Made by a program: the position numbers and the translations under genes. From Eutrigla gurnardus (Eukaryota; Chordata; Actinopteri; Perciformes; Triglidae): 64,000 bases of DNA. Below, piece after piece: positions 34,894-47,700 of this stretch. Position 1 is the first letter of the stretch, and each line of letters starts with the position of its first letter. The notes beneath the pieces are model-generated. The model saw nothing but the letters and a program-made list of their open reading frames with translations. It was not told the origin of the DNA and did not search any database. The stretch is from NCBI GenBank assembly GCA_963514095.1, contig OY741276.1:55001-119000 (forward strand), written 5' to 3'.

Positions 34894-37085
34894 TTAAAGG
34901 AGAAATCCGGTCATTTTTGACCCCATGTCCGTTGTCCTCTGGGTCATCCCGACTTATTAGAAGCAAAAAACCCGACAAAAATTGACGTTGCTTAGCCCGA
35001 GATCTGTACCTGCCTGGCAGCCTTCCAGACTCGCTACAATGCTAACCCATTGGGGCACCGTTGTATCTGCTTTCCTGGGCCACAGAAAACAATTCCAAGA
35101 CCTATGCAACACAGGTTGGGTCCGTACTGGACACCACGGCGCTCGTTTAGCACAAATAGTGTGGCAAAACGACATAAATATGTGTGTTTTAGCATGTAGT
35201 TACTCACCTCAAATCACCCCGTAGAGTAGACATTAGCAGTAGACAGCCGAGCGCCTGTCGTCCCTCCCAGTCACCGCAGAAACGAAAACGTTGTTCACGT
35301 AGTTTTGATTTTGTATCCATAAAGAAACGACCGAGCAGTGCAGTCGTCATGTCCGTAATAAATCCATGAAGCTGTTACGTCCGTATGACTGTTACAACAT
35401 AGCAACATAGCTTCAGCTAGTAACGTGCCGGTGAGACACCCGATTTGGTTCCCCCCCAGTTCCTGTTCCCCTTTACGCCGATTTACTGACGATCCGTGCG
35501 TAGTTGCTGTGTTACCGTACGTATATACGGAAAAAACCGCAACGTGAAAACAGCCGGATGTACGGAAAGCGAAATGGGACAAACCTCACACAAGAAATGC
35601 ATGATTTATAAGATTTTAAAGAACTAGGCAGCTTAGAATGCCTATTCATTCATGAATTCACACAAATCAATGATCAATTCACCGAACAAAATATTGTTTT
35701 CTGAAAGCCAATGTAGGCCTACCCATTATCTATATCTATTGAACGACATGCCCATAAAATAAGCTATAGGCCTACATGATTGTCATTGTGATGATTGACC
35801 TCTTCAACTGTTGCATAGACACGATACCAATTCAACAACAAAGCATGGTATTTATTTTTATTTTTTTAATTATTTTTTTATTATTTACAAGTCAACAGAT
35901 CCCAGGCGTGTACTCAGATCTGACATATTACGAAAGCAATTAACTATATTACATTAAATACAATGACTCATAACATAAGTAATCGTATATTTAAAGAACA
36001 GAATAAACAATAATAGAAACAATAAAAATCGCGTTTTCGCACGCAATCTCTTACGCAACTCGTCAAACTTTTTGTACCACTTGGCTTTCCGTAGATCCAG
36101 TTGTTTTGGGTTGGTCCTGTGGGCGGAGTCAGATAACATTGCATTTCGAGGGGGAACAGGAATTCCAAGGGGGAACCAAATCGGGTGTCTCACCGGGCGC
36201 TCGTCCGTCCCAGTCACCGCAGAAACGAAAATGTTTTCCTCGTAGTTTTGATTTTGTATCCATAAAGAAACGACTGAGCAGTGCAGTCGTCCTGTCCGTA
36301 ATAAATCCATGAAGCCGTTATGTCCATATGTATGACTATGTTACAACATAGCAACGATAGCTTACAGCTAAACAGTAGCCGGGAGCCAAAACAATGCAAG
36401 TCTCGCGCAAGTTCCCGTCTGCCGTCCTCACTCTGGAGCTGTTTTCAAGCCAGTACAGTGAAACATCTTGGACAGTCGCGCGAGGGTCACTTTGTTCTCA
36501 CTCTGTTGATGAGAGACTGCAGTCTGCACGCGCGACGCAGTCTGCACGCGACACGCGACTCCCACTCATGCCGTCAACACAACTAGCCTACTGAGACTGC
36601 GCGAGATTTGTTGTCGCTGTAGCAGCTTCAACTGTCACAAAGGCTAAGCAATCTTACTATGTAGGCTAGCGCCAGTTACACTGTCATATGGACATGACGG
36701 CACTACTCGATGGAAAGAAGTTTGTCACTAGTGGCTTGAAAACAGCTCCAGAGTGAGGACGTCGGGAGACGGGAACTTGCGCGAGTCTTCCATTGTTTTG
36801 GCTCCCGGCTACTGTTTAGCTGTAAGCTATCGTTGCTATGTTTCTGCGGTGAGTGGGACGGACGAGCGCCCGGAACGTTACTAGCTGAAGCTATGTTGCT
36901 ATGTTGTAACAGTCATACATATGGACGTAACAGCTTCATGGATTTATTACGGACAGGACGACTGCACTGCTCGGTCGTTTCTTTATGGATACAAAATCAA
37001 AACTACGAGGAAAACGTCTTCGTTTCTGCGGTGACTGGGACGGACGAGCGCCCGGAACGTTACTAGCTGTAAGCGTGATAAGTCA
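34894..37085. mobile_element. Nested foldback repeats upstream of endog
   Basis: Begins AAAGGAGAAATCCGGTCATT. A ~115-bp block (CGTAGTTTTGATTTTGTATC through GTAATAAATCCATGAAGC) occurs at about 35269-35385, again directly at 36211-36330, and inverted at about 36930-37045. A second pair (GCTCCAGAGTGAGGAC-type block, 36395-36460 against 36725-36790) is inverted around 36600. Blocks with GGGACGGACGAGCGCCCGG recur. Boundaries and class are unresolved, and no transposase is seen. Confidence 0.65.
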
Positions 37086-37220
37086 GGTCAAGCCAAGACC
37101 ATCCCGAACAAGCCCACTGTTTTTGAAACGCAGCTCCAATGTTTTTCTTACCGAAAGGAGTTTCCGTCTAGTCCCCTGACGTCATCACAGTGCGTCACTA
37201 GCAGCTGATCTCCCGGCAGC
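37086..37220 (+). promoter_or_regulatory. Probable endog promoter/5' UTR
   Basis: Only about 135 bp separate the foldback repeat cluster from the endog ATG. The stretch is CpG-containing, with a TGACGTCA (CRE-like) palindrome at about 37178-37185. No TATA box. Confidence 0.4.
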
Positions 37221-37496
37221 ATGAGGCGGTGGTGTCGGACCGGAGCGACCTTGGTGGTCGGAGCGGGACTCGGAGCTTCAGTGAGCCGCCTGCTGGACCT
37301 TCGCGGCCGGCCGGAGGAGGAGCAGGGTCTGCTGGGCAGATTCCCGGTGGTCCCGGTCCCGAGGGTCCAGGCCTCCGAGCTCACGGTGAGACCGTGTGAT
37401 TAGTGATTAGTGATCCAGAACTGAACAAGAGAGATGAGTTACAGAATGTTCATGTTAGGTCTGTTATTATGGGATGTTCCTTGTAGAGGACGACGT

Positions 37497-37577
<81 letters not shown>

Positions 37578-40276
37578 TGTATAATAAAATATAATAATAT
37601 ATATATTTATATAGGTATGTGTATATTCAATTCAATTTCATATCACAACAGAAGTTATCTCAGGACACTTTACACATAAAGCAGGACTAGAACAGGATCA
37701 GGACTAGAACTGGATCAGGATTTCAGAGTCCCAACATCACCAGCAGCAGAATTACAGCGCCACCTAGTGGAGAGAAATCTGGAGCAGACCAGTAGTAATA
37801 TGGTAGTAGTAGTAGTAATTGTAGTAACAGTAGTAGAAATATGGCAGTAGTAGTATTAACAGCAGTAATATTAACAGTAGTAGTAATATTAACAGTAGTA
37901 GTATTAACAGAAGTAGTAATATTAACAGCAGTAGTATTAACAGTAGTAGTAATATTAACAGTAGTAGTATTAACAGTAGTAGTAATATTAACAGCAGTAA
38001 TATTAACAGCAGTAGTATTAACAGTAGTAGTAATATTAACAGTAGTAGTAATATTAACAGAAGTAGTAATATTAACAGTAGTAATATTAACAGTAGTAGT
38101 AGTAATATTAACAGAAGTAGTAATATTAACAGTAGTAATATTAACAGTAGTAGTAGTAATATTAACAGAAGTAGTAATATTAACAGTAGTAGTAATATTA
38201 ACAGAAGTAGTAATATTAACAGTAGTAATATTAACAGTAGTAGTAGTAATATTAACAGTAGTAGTAATATTAACAGTAGTAATATTAACAGTAGTAATAT
38301 TAACAGTAGTAGTAGTAATATTAACAGAAGTAGTAATATTAACAGTAGTAATATTAACAGCAGTAGTATTAACAGAAGTAGTAATATTAACAGCAGTAGT
38401 ATTAACAGTAGTAGTAATATTAACAGTAGTATTATTAACAGTAGTAGTAATATTAACAGCAGTAGTAGTATTAACAGTAGTAGTAATATTAACAGCAGTA
38501 GTATTAACAGTAGTAGTAATATTAACAGTAGTAGTAATATTAACAGAAGTAGTAATATTAACAGTAGTAGTAATATTAACAGTAGTAGTAATATTAACAG
38601 AAGTAGTCATATTAACAGTAGTAGTAATATTAACAGTAGTAATATTAACAGCAGTAGTATTAACAGTAGTAGTAATATTAACAGTAGTAATATTAACAGT
38701 AGTAGTAATATTAACAGAAGTAGTAATATTAACAGTAGTAGTAATATTAACAGCAGTAGTATTAACAGTAGTAGTAATATTAACAGTAGTAGTAATATTA
38801 ACAGTAGTAATATTAACAGTAGTAATATTAACAGTAGTAGTAATATTAACAGTAGTAATATTAACAGTTTGTTCTACTTGCTTCTTCTTCTTCTATTAAA
38901 CTGTCGGCGTGCTGGTCCAGGTGAGTCCAGGTGGGTCCGGAGCAGTGATGAAGTACGGCTTTCCCTCATTAGCCAACATCAAGACCAGAGAGTCCTATGT
39001 CACCTCGTATGACCCCCGCACACGTACTGCATCCTGGGTAATAGAGAGGCTAAACCCTGCCTCCCTGAATGGCCCAGCAGACAGGAAGTACTGTGACTTC
39101 AAAGAGGACGACAGGTGAGACAGGAAGTAGAATGAAACGGGAAGTTCTTTGTATTGAAACCGGATCTCATAACCCCCCCCCCCACCCCCGTCTTTTCCCA
39201 GCGTGCACCTCTTTCACAGAGCGGCCAGCGCCGACTACAGGGGGAGTGGCTTCGACAGAGGTCACCTGGCAGCTGCAGCCAATCACAAGTGGAGTCAGAA
39301 AGCGATGGAGGACACATTCTACCTGAGTAACGTGGCTCCACAGGTAGACACACACACACACACACAGGTACACACACAGGTACACACACAGGTACACAGG
39401 TACACACACAGGTACACACACACACACACACACAGGTACACACACAGGTACACACACAGGTACACACACACACTTGTGATGATGTCGTGGATATGAATGT
39501 GGATATGAACCTGGTGATGATGTCATGGATATAACCGTGTGGAACGTTCCCCATAGAATCCTCACCTGAACAGGAACATGTGGAACAATCTGGAGAAAGT
39601 GTGTCGCTCTCTGACCAAACATTACCTCAACGTCTACGTGTGCACTGGACCGCTCTACCTGCCCAGGTAAACGCTCTCACTCGTCTTGAGTGTGCTGTGG
39701 GAGGGGCTGGAGGATGACATCACCAGATGTGTGTGTGTGTGTTTCAGGCAGGAGGCTGATGGTAAACTTTACGTCAGATATCAAGTTTTAGGACAAAACC
39801 ACGTCGCCGTGCCAACACACTTCTTCAAGGTGAGGATGATGAAGATGATGGTGGTGGTGGTGGTGATGATGTGATGATGATGATGGTGATGATGTGATGA
39901 TGATGGTGGTGGTGATGATGACGATGGTGGTGATGTGATGATGGTGATGATGATGGTGGTGGTGATGATGATGATGGTGGTGGTGATGATGACGATGGTG
40001 GTGATGTGATGATGATGGTGATGATGATGATGGTGGTGATGATGTGATGATGGTGATGATGATGATGGTGGTGATGATGATGATGATGATGGTGGTGATG
40101 ATGACGATGGTGATGATGATGATGGTGATGATGATGACGATGGTGGTGATGTGATGATGATGGTGATGACTATGATGGTGGTGATGATGAAGATGGTGGT
40201 GATGTGATGATGACAATGATGGTGGTGATGACGATGATGGTGGTGGTGATGATGGTGATGATGATGGTGATGATGG

Positions 40277-40323
<47 letters not shown>

Positions 40324-41758
40324 GTGATGATGATGGTGGTAGTGATGATGGTGGTGATGTGATGATGATGATGGTGATGACGATGATGGTGGTGATGATG
40401 ACGATGATGGTGGTGATGTGATGATGATGGTGGTGATGTGACGATGATGGTGGTGGTGATGTGATGATGATGGTGATGTGATGATGATGGGTCATTCCGT
40501 GTCCACCTGACCATCTCAGAATGTCCTGAAAAAATTCAAGTACAAAGACACACTTGTTAGTAGGACAAATCCAAAATATTAGGTCTCTACTGTCAACAGT
40601 TTTCTCACGAAACATCATTGAATGAAGGGTAGTTTAGACGGTTTTTGGCATCATGCTCTGAAAAGCCATTTTTAAACAGCAATATCTGGAAAACTATCTC
40701 ACCTGTGGCCTTCAAAATTTTCAGAGAGTATATCTGTTACTAATAGCCTCCAGACATGAAATATCAGGGGTGTAGCTCAATGATAACCTAGTATGGTAGG
40801 TACTTAAAATGTGGCTCGTTGAAATAAAGTAGTACATTTGAAGAGTGGCTCAGCTCCCATTTTTGCAGATAAAAGACTTCTATCACTTCTGCCTCTATCT
40901 CTGGTGTTAGCTTAAACATTCTACAAAATATGGTCTCTCTTAGATTATTAGTTTCACAGATATTAAGGCTCAAAAATGGAAGTTAACACATCTTTGCCCA
41001 ACTTCAGAGTCATATTCCAAAAAACTGACAACACGTATCAGTTCCAAACTTACTTTTTTTGAAAGATCATATTCTTGTTAAAATCATATTAAAAAATCAG
41101 GAGGATGTTTTGCCTCATTTTGTCGCAGTGATTTTTTAAAATCCTGATATTGGTGGGGTTTTGTGGCCGTTTTTGGTACTGCATGTCCTAACAGCCTACT
41201 TGTAAACATCACAGCAGGGCAATTCAAATGTGTTTTTTACCATTTACCAAAGACTTATATGTGACTAAATGCTACTGATAAATTTAGCCTCACGAAAACA
41301 TTAAAATGTAGCACTGTCAAGCTATCTAGTGTTTGTGCAGCTTCCCTGCTTGAAAGGGATTGGTACAGACCATAGGAGGTTTAACTGGGTTCCACTCATG
41401 CAATGACCACACCGTTTTCCTTCTTTAACTCCTCTTTACTCTTCCTTTTGTATTTTCACAGGTACAGGTAAGTTGTAGCAGGTAGGTATTGCTAGGTATA
41501 CTGCAAGGTAAAAAACCTTTAAAGAAACCAAAATAACTACAGTAAATGCAGTGCAGAATGAAATAGTAAATACAAACATGTTTTTCATATATGCATTTAA
41601 ATACTTATAAATATAAATGTATAAATATAAATATAAATATTATTAATAGTTTTTAATGTCTAAGCATATTTTCATGAATTCTGTTTTAAATATATGAAAC
41701 CATTTTTAACTGCTTTAAATATCAATTCATTTTTAAATACACAAATTCATCTTAACTG

Positions 41759-41791
<33 letters not shown>

Positions 41792-44700
41792 CACTCATTT
41801 GAAATGTAAATATAAATAGATCAATAAAGTCAAATAGAAATAACTTTAGCAGTATTCAGATCATTTCTCTCAATCTACAGATCAAAGAATAAACCCCATT
41901 TGTTTTCAAACAATTCGCAGTCAAACAATCATGTGGCATCAAACACCAAACAATTGTCCATGCTTAAACGCACGTTTTAACGTGCGCTACAAGCGGTTGC
42001 GCAACTTTACAATCCTTACGCTAACAAAGTCTTTCTCTTACCGGCCGTTTCTCCAGGCTTTTTATGGCTGTACCAGCGCTGCTTTTTCCACGTTTTCTAG
42101 CGCAGCTTTGCTGCTGCTGGACAAAACGCTGTCTGATTTGTTTGCAACTGGCGTTTCCTGAAAGAGTCTCTCTTCCCCTTTCTGTCCTTTCCGGTAAGGT
42201 GACGCAATGACGCGGATTTCCCAGGTAACGCTCTGAGGAGGGATTCCCCCAGCTGTCAGTCGGCGCTGCATATTAACCCCTTCATATCCAGCGGGGATTT
42301 TCCAAGTTGACTTCACACCTCCCACTCGATCTTCCAGTGGAGACACCTGGGAGGTCGCATGTTACAGGTGCAACTTGGGTCAGATGTTTAGTTCTGTTCT
42401 TTGGTGGGAAGCAAGACCACTAGTCGCCTTACGTCTCTGTGAAGAACTGCTGCTGGGATCTTTTCTTTGAATTTCTTAGATGTTCGGTGACTTACTTTTG
42501 CTCCGGTAGGCCTTGTGACAGGAACGGGGTAGCTTGGGAAGGTCCTGACATTGACGTCCCTCACAACTCCTTTGCTGTCCGAGTTGACGCTAACCACTCT
42601 TGCAATCCTGAACTGACCCCTAAGGGCGTTTTGGTCCGCCATCCAGACGATGTCCCCGACTGCCACATTTCTCTTGGAGGTATGCCATTTGTTCCTTACG
42701 AATAAGTTAGGACCAGCAAGTTGACTCCAGTTCCTCCAGAACTTGTTAACTTGCGCTTGCATTTCTTTAAGCCTTTTGTAGGGATAGTCACTGAAGTCGA
42801 ATGTTCTGACATCTCCACCCTGTGATGCTCGTCCGAGCAGGAGACAGTTAGGAGTGATGAACTGGACGCTGTCTTCTCGGCTCTGTGTCCTGGCGTCAAT
42901 TGGTCGTTCATTTGCAAGATTGGCAGCCGTGTAGAGAGTTGTTTGGAATTCACTCCAACTTAGGCCGGACCCTTCTCCAAGACTCTGCAGTGCTCTCTTG
43001 ACAATGCGCACAGCAGCTTCTGCGGCACCATTCCGGTGTGGAGAATCGGCTGGATGAATCTTCCACGACCATTCTGTGCCATCCTTGGCAGCTCTCTCCT
43101 CCAGGGTAGCTTTGTCAAGATTGGCAAGGAATCGGTACTGTTCTTCTAGGACTGGCTTAGCCCCAATGAAGTTGGTCCCAGGATCTGACCAGATTTTCTT
43201 TGGATGACCTCTTAGTGCTGTGAACCTCTGGTAGGCAAACAGAAAACTCTCTGTGGACTGAGAGTTCACCAGATCGGTGTGAATAGCTCTGGAGGCCATG
43301 CAACAAAACACAATTCCCCAAACCTTCAGTGACACTCTTTTCTTCACATCATCCCTGACTTGGTAGGGTCCGAAGAGGTCGACTGTTGTGTAGTGGAATG
43401 GGGCAGCTGGTTCTGTCCTCTCTGGAGGTAGATCACCCATTATTTGCTGGCATCTTTTTGCTTTAATTTTCCTGCAGAACATGCAGTTTTCGACCGCTTT
43501 TTGAGCAATTCTCCGACCTTTCACGACCCATGCTCTTCTTCTCATCTTGAGCAAGGTCCCGGCCACTCCGTCGTGGTTCTCCTCGTGGGCTTCTCGTGCT
43601 AACAGTGTCGACACCCAGGCTTCGTAAGGCAAGATGGGGACAGCAACTTTATCTTCATTGAAGATCTGCACACGACCCCCACAGACCAACAATCCAGTCT
43701 CTTGGTCTCTATACACCACCAGCCTGTCTGTGGTTGTGCTTGGGAAGAATGCACTTTGCTGTGCCGCAAGGAAGATGTCTTTTAGGGCGTCTTCCCTCTC
43801 TGTCACTGAGATGACTTTTGAAAACGACACTGCCTCCCACTTTGGATTGTTTGCAGTTCGCTTGTTCCCTTTCATGAACATCCTTGCTGCTCTCCGGATC
43901 CAGGCGACTGTTTTGATAAGTCGGCTTAGGTTACTGAACCGCTTGACATCCACCAGTTCTTGGACAGTTGATCCTGCTGGTGGCCTCTTTGGTTGTGTTT
44001 GGGTCTGAGTTGGTTCCTGGTCTTGCTTTAGTTCAGAAGGCTTCTGCTTGTCAGTATCCTTTGGATCCGGCAGCAGTTGTACCTTGGCTTGTGCTCGGGT
44101 CAGTGCCGCAACAAAGGCTTTCTTCTGTAATCTGTTGACACCGTCTCTGGCAGCCATCACCAACTCTTTTGCAGATTTAACTGGCCACTCATCCACTGGT
44201 AGCTTCAAGAATGTTGGTCCGTTCTGCCATTCTGAACTTTCATCCAGGTCTTGAGGACTGGCCCCTCTGGTTATGATATCAGCAATATTGAGAGGACCAG
44301 GAATCCACCACCAATCTCGGATTGCTGTTGTGTTCTGGATCTCACCGATCCTGTTTGCAAAGAAGGTTTGATAACCATAGCTCTCCCTTTGGATTGCACC
44401 GAGAACTGTTTGGCTGTCAATGACATGGAACCACTTGTCAACTCGGATCTTGCTGTGCTGTTCGAAGTACTTTTTGAGCCGTGAGGCAAACACTGCTCCG
44501 CACATCTCTGCTTTGACAGCATCACCTTTGTGGTCCAAAGGAGTTAGCTTTGCCTTGGACTCCACTAGAGTGACGACTGGGCCCTGCTCAGTGTTCCACC
44601 GGAGGTACATCACTGCGCCGTAGGCCTGCTCGCTTCCATCTGAGAATGTTATTGCCCAAGGTTCTCCACTGAAGCTTGGAGGCATTATGGCCCTGGTGAA

Positions 44701-47700
44701 TGTAATCCACCCGAGTTGCACATACTCTTCGAAGAGCCGGACTGCATCTTCTCTGAGGCTGTCTGACAATGCTGTGTCCCAGGTGTCTTTGACAGGGCAG
44801 TTGACACTCTTTGCCTCCTGGAATGCTCTCCGCACAAGGATGGCACCCTTTTGCTTGGCAGGAGTCACCAGGCCAACTGGATCATATAACCCTGAGACTT
44901 GACTCAGGAGGTCCCTTCTTGTCAAAGGGTTGGGGGTCTGCGCTCTTACTTGGTCTAGTAGAAGGTCTTGGCCGAGTCGCATCTTCTGCTTTCTCTTTGA
45001 GAAATTTATGGATGACATGACATGGAGCTTATCCTCTTCCACGAGGTAACCTAGACCAAGTGCTTTGTTCTCGTCATCCCTCATTTGATTCGGGAGAACC
45101 ATGTTGTTACCTTTGGTCTCGCCCGCATCGTCTTTCACCTTCCTCCCACTTTGGCCTGAGAAGACCCAAGGCTTCAACAGGAAACCTCCAGCTTTCAGGA
45201 TTAGCTCCACATTCGCTGTGATGGTTTTCAGTTTCTCGAGGTCATTGTGAGATGTTAGGATGTCGTCGACATAGCTGTCATTATGAAGTACTCCTCGCTC
45301 CTCTTCGAGGTGGGCAAAGGAAGGTAGGTTGGCTGTTTCTCGCATTGCAAGCTGTGCAATGCAGCCTGCCGGTTTATCACCAATGTTGACTCTGGTGATA
45401 GCATACTCCTCCATCTCCTCCTCTTCTGAGTCTCGCCAGAGGAACCTGTGGAGGTGCATCTCACGGTCTTCCAACCATACTGAGTTGTACATTTTTGTGA
45501 TGTCCCCTAAGGCAGCGTTGGTTCCCCCTCTGAACCTCAGGAGGACAGCACGTATCTGGTTGAGGACGTCTGGCCCCTTCATCAGTAGGTCGTTCATGCT
45601 GGTTCCTTTGAACTTTTGACTGCTATTCCAGACGAGTCTTACTGGGGTTGTTACAGAGTGTGGGTTTGGTGCTATAAGGTGACTTACAAACCATACTGGT
45701 CCCTTCCAGGTAATGATCTGTTCTTCAGTCAACTTGACTGCGGCCCCTCTTTCCACCATGTCATGCACCTGAGCTTTGTAAGCAGACTTCCACTCTGGTG
45801 CTTTGGCTAGCTGCTTCTCTGTCCTCAGGAATGTTGCTTCCACTGCTCCTCTGTTGTTCGGCAGTGAGGCTGGATCCTCTAGCCAGGGATACTTTGCGTG
45901 CCAATGTGGTTGTCTGCTGTGATCATCGCTCATGACATACGTGAGTCCTTCTTTTACCACCTCAAGCTCCCTTTCTTCTGCAAGGGTCATTTCTTTGCCA
46001 CCGGGCTGGCAATTTCCGCAACGGCAGCCGCCGCATCTGGGCTCGCATGCGGCGCCAATGCTATCCCAGTGCCACCACTCCAGGAAGCTTTGTTTGCTGG
46101 TTGAAGCGGTTGATCCTTGTATTTCGAATACTTCTTTGTTTGAGATGTTCTGTTCTGGACTGTACGTGAGCTCTTCATATTTCACAGCTGCCGCTCTCAT
46201 TGATCTTGCAAAATGCGTCTTTGACATGTGGGCTGACACTTCAACCTCCTCGAACAGTTTGGGGTGGGTTCCTCCAACCGTTTTCCCGAGGGGTCCATCC
46301 CACAGTACAAGGTCCCCCACAACTTTGACTCTCTGTGGAGCTAGTCGGCCTTCTCTGTGGCTAATGAGAAGCTCCACCTCTTTGGGCCTCACAAGCTCAT
46401 CAAGAGGTACATCTGGGAAGAATGGTTGCAGTTGTCCAGGTGTTACACTTTTGTGGACATCTGCGATGTTCTCAAGCCCATAGCAAACCAATTGATGTGC
46501 TCTCAGTGTGTCCTTGGAAGTGGATACACAGATTTTGAGGAGATAGCGCTTTGTCTTTACTTGGACCTTCATTCCGGCTACTCCATGGACAATGAGTATG
46601 ATGTCTTCACTCTTCAGATTCAGACGGCTTGCTGCTCTGTGAGTGATGTAATTGGTGTCAGATGCTAAGTCGATGAGTGTTCCGACTTTCTCTCCGGCGT
46701 TAGCTGTGACGACGAGTAGCATCATGATCACTGGAAGCTCCTGCATCCCGCTTTTTTCAAGTAGACCTTGCTGGTCATTTGAAGTTGTGAAGACTCTGGA
46801 GGCAACGTTTGAGAAGACCTCCCTGAACTGCTTTGCTAGGTCGGGTGGGAGATTTTTGATGAAATCCGCTTGACCCTCTGTGTAGTTCCTTCTGCCTTTA
46901 TCCTTTTCCGACTTGTCAGACTTCTTTGACATAGATTTAGGACAGAGGTAGAAGTGATGCTCAGCCTGTTCTTCTCTGCAGTCTTGATTTTTGCATAGAA
47001 AGCCAGGTTTGCAGGATGACCGGTCATCGTGAACCTCAAGGCATCTTGTACACGCTCCCAACTTCTTTACTGAAGACTTCCTTTCGGCTGCAGTCAGAGC
47101 CTTGAATTGCTTGCAGAAGTAGAGTTTTCTCCTGTGTTTGGCATCACCACAGACTACACAGCCTTGGTCATCAGCTGACTTTGTAGACTTGGTTCTTGCA
47201 CTTTTCTGCTCAATCCTGTTGTCTCTCCAACTTGACTTACTTGGCTCCTCATCTCGTAGCTGCTCAAGCTCCTCATAGATAGCTTCTTGCTTCTGGAGGA
47301 ATGCCAAGAGATGATCAAACCGTTTGTCTGGCGTTACTCCATTATTTGGATCGGCTACATAGACAAGCCACTCTTTTTTGAGGGATTCAGGGAGTTTACT
47401 CTCGATTGACCTTGTTACAAGGGGATTCTTTATGGCGCCTGTGTCTCCGAGGTCACTCAGGTCCCCGAGTGCTTTCTCCACGGCTTGAATCAACTCCACA
47501 ATTTTCCTTGGTTGACTACTTTTGACAGATGGCATCTTCTGTAGGTCTTCCACTATTTCAATGGCGATAGCCGTTCGATTTCCATAGCGGTTCTCCAAGA
47601 CGCGGAGAATGTCATCTGCAGTGTTATAGGTGGTCAGGCGAAAGTCTTTTTTGAACTTGTCATCGAGACTGTCGAGTAACTGTATCTTTTTCACTTCTTT

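Noticed and set aside
37723..38899. ITTTVN/VVILTVV frames of about 300-350 codons
   Set aside because: 15- and 12-bp units are multiples of 3 without stops; intron of endog.
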